64,000 nucleotides of DNA from Halomonas lysinitropha. GTDB taxonomy: Bacteria > Pseudomonadota > Gammaproteobacteria > Pseudomonadales > Halomonadaceae. Shown piece after piece: positions 62,293-64,000 of this stretch. Position 1 is the first letter of the stretch. Each line of letters begins with the position of its first letter. The stretch spans positions 62,001 to 126,000 of the forward strand of contig NZ_CABVOU010000039.1 in assembly GCF_902500215.1 (NCBI RefSeq). Direction: 5' to 3'. The translations under genes and the position numbers were made by a program. The notes under the pieces were generated by a model that saw only the letters and a list, made by a program, of their open reading frames with translations, was not told the DNA's origin and did no database searches.

Positions 62293-64000
62293 ATGGCATT
62301 CGAAAACTACAACGACTTTGATCCACTGGAAACCCGGGAATGGCAGGAAGCCGTCGACGTGGTGGTGGAGCGCGTGGGCCCCGAACGGGCCACCTACCTG
62401 CTGCACAAGGCGGTGGAAGAGGCCTACCGGACCGGCGCCGAAGCGCCCGATACCACCCGCACGCCCTACTTGAACACCATCCCGCCCCACAAGGAGGCCA
62501 AGCTGCCCGGTGACGAGGCGTTGCTGCAGCGGCTGATCTCCTATCTGCGCTGGAACGCCATGGCCATGGTGGTGCGTGCCAACAAGAAACCCGCCGAACC
62601 CGGTGGGCATATCGCCAGCTACGCATCGTCGGCGGTGATGTACGAGGTGGGCTTCAACCACTTCTGGCATGCTCCCAGCGATAGCCACGGCGGCGACATC
62701 ATCTACGTGCAGGGTCATTCCGCCCCGGGTTTCTACGCGCGGGCGTATCTGGAGGGGCGGCTTACCGAGGAGCAACTGGAGAACTTCCGCCTGGAAGTGG
62801 ATGGCAAGGGGCTCTCCTCCTATCCCCACCCCTATCTGATGCCGGACTTCTGGCAGGTCTCCACCGTCTCCATGGGGCTGGGGCCGATCATGGCCATCTA
62901 CCAGGCACGCTTCATGAAGTACCTCCACCACCGGGGGCTGGCCGACACCGAGGGACGCAAGGTCTGGGCGTTTCTGGGCGACGGCGAGATGGACGAGCCG
63001 CAGTCCCAGGGGGCCATCGCCCTGGCCACTCGAGAGAAGCTGGACAACCTGATCTTCGTGATCAACTGCAACCTGCAGCGTCTGGACGGCCCGGTGCGGG
63101 GCAACGGCAAGATCGTCCAGGAACTGGAAGGCAACTTCCGGGGAGCGGGGTGGAACGTCATCAAGTGCCTGTGGGGGGCGGGCTGGGACGAGCTGCTGGC
63201 CAAGGACACCCAGGGACTGTTGCGCAAGCGTATGGAAGAGTGCGTTGACGGCGAGTATCAGAACTTCAAGGTCAAGGGCGGCGGCTACATCCGCGAGCAC
63301 TTCTTCGGCAAGTATCCGGAGCTCAAGGAAATGGTCGCCCACCTGTCGGACGACGACATCTACTACAAGCTGGTACGTGGTGGCCACGACCCGCAGAAGG
63401 TCTATGCGGCCTATCACGCAGCGGTCAACACCAGCGACAAGCCCTCGGTGCTGCTGATGAAGACCGTCAAGGGCTACGGCATGGGCGAGGGCGGTGAGGG
63501 GCAGAACATCTCCCACCAGAAGAAGAAGCTGGGCGAGGATCATCTCAGGCACTTCAACAAGCGCTTCGACCTGCCCTTCAGTGACGAACAGGTCACCCAG
63601 GCGGCGTTCTTCAAGCCGCCCGAGGACAGCCCCGAAATGCAGTTTATGCACGAGAATCGCAAGGCTCTCGGGGGTTACCTGCCCCAGCGCCAGCGCAACG
63701 GCGACGTGCTCGAGGCGCCTCCGCTGGACATGTTCAAGCAGGTGCTGGCCGATACCGGCGAGCGCACCATGTCGACCACCATGGCCCTGGTGCGCATCAT
63801 GGTCGCCATGACCCGGAACAAGACCCTGGGTCCGCGGCTTACGCCGATCGTCTGCGACGAGTCGCGCACCTTCGGCATGGAGGGCATGTTCCGCCAGATC
63901 GGGATCTACGCGCCCGAAGGGCAGAAGTACGTGCCCATGGACGCCGACGAGATCATGCCCTACCGGGAGGACCAGAAGGGCCAAATCCTGCAGGAAGGCA
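62293..64000 (+). CDS. aceE: Pyruvate dehydrogenase E1 component (5' part)
   Basis: The first 569 residues of the homodimeric, thiamine-diphosphate-dependent E1 of pyruvate dehydrogenase; the gene runs off the right edge. It starts MAFENYNDFDPLETREWQEA. The TPP/Mg-binding motif is WAFLGDGEMDEPQSQGAIAL followed by VINCNLQRLDGPVRGNGK, and the active-site His loop is GGHIASYASSAVMYEVGFNH. FDLxFGxDLxFxM-like parts and the E. coli AceE pattern REHFFGKYPELKEMV and TVKGYGMGEGGEGQNISHQ continue to the edge. Its place 36 bases after maeB suggests cotranscription, linking malate-derived pyruvate to acetyl-CoA. aceF would be expected beyond the window. Confidence 0.93.
   Translation, partial: MAFENYNDFDPLETREWQEAVDVVVERVGPERATYLLHKAVEEAYRTGAEAPDTTRTPYLNTIPPHKEAKLPGDEALLQRLISYLRWNAMAMVVRANKKPAEPGGHIASYASSAVMYEVGFNHFWHAPSDSHGGDIIYVQGHSAPGFYARAYLEGRLTEEQLENFRLEVDGKGLSSYPHPYLMPDFWQVSTVSMGLGPIMAIYQARFMKYLHHRGLADTEGRKVWAFLGDGEMDEPQSQGAIALATREKLDNLIFVINCNLQRLDGPVRGNGKIVQELEGNFRGAGWNVIKCLWGAGWDELLAKDTQGLLRKRMEECVDGEYQNFKVKGGGYIREHFFGKYPELKEMVAHLSDDDIYYKLVRGGHDPQKVYAAYHAAVNTSDKPSVLLMKTVKGYGMGEGGEGQNISHQKKKLGEDHLRHFNKRFDLPFSDEQVTQAAFFKPPEDSPEMQFMHENRKALGGYLPQRQRNGDVLEAPPLDMFKQVLADTGERTMSTTMALVRIMVAMTRNKTLGPRLTPIVCDESRTFGMEGMFRQIGIYAPEGQKYVPMDADEIMPYREDQKGQILQEG

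Overview
This is a GC-rich gammaproteobacterial chromosome segment, most like Halomonas and relatives (Halomonadaceae). The evidence is the barA-cysM-rlmD-relA-mazG order, the codon bias and the close family matches throughout. This placement is read from the sequence and was not tested by a search. Most of the window is housekeeping. The accessory part is a decaying type I restriction-modification (RM) locus at about 53.1-59.5 kb.

Layout. 0-9.2 kb: the 5' part of barA (minus strand) diverges from a tightly coupled plus-strand run cysM-rlmD-relA-mazG-ppc, which covers cysteine synthesis, 23S rRNA methylation, (p)ppGpp synthesis, NTP clean-up and anaplerosis. 9.2-19.1 kb: an outer-membrane protein, panE, topB, an ABC1-family kinase, a SEC-C zinc-motif protein, an AmpG-like permease, rfaH, slyD, and a 38-residue membrane peptide that I read as the cbb3 oxidase subunit CcoM behind Anr/FNR-like sites. 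19.1-28.8 kb: an esterase, an acyltransferase, a lytic transglycosylase, proS, a satD/DUF3307 pair behind three evenly spaced operators, a VWA/MoxR pair, a cupin and a beta-hydroxyacid dehydrogenase. 28.8-38 kb: a possible small RNA, a phosphoesterase, a frameshifted DNA polymerase II gene, an ABC exporter, a GAF-PAS-GGDEF-EAL protein, trxC, a quinone reductase and ndpA (yejK).

38-49.4 kb: a three-gene signalling operon (periplasmic molybdopterin-fold protein, histidine kinase, REC-HTH regulator) diverges from two multi-pass membrane proteins. A VWA protein with six Ig-like repeats, an ABC-2 exporter, a DUF6494 protein and a parvulin follow. 49.5-52.9 kb: a nitrilase, a methyltransferase, a divergent LysR regulator and a small secreted protein.

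53.1-59.5 kb: hsdM (interrupted by an in-frame stop), hsdS (AT-rich recognition part), a rhuM-like remnant cut by an element that looks like an enterobacterial BIME, hsdR, and a ParE-type toxin-antitoxin pair. The RM module is bracketed by REP-like repeats in the same orientation. 60-64 kb: maeB and the 5' part of aceE, which together interconvert malate, pyruvate and acetyl-CoA.

No tRNA, rRNA, CRISPR array, intact transposase or prophage was seen. The best leads are the satD operator array, the CcoM peptide with its regulatory site, the enteric-type BIME inside the RM locus, the lesions in hsdM and polB, and a hairpin motif shared upstream of the signalling/membrane operons and the VWA-Ig gene.
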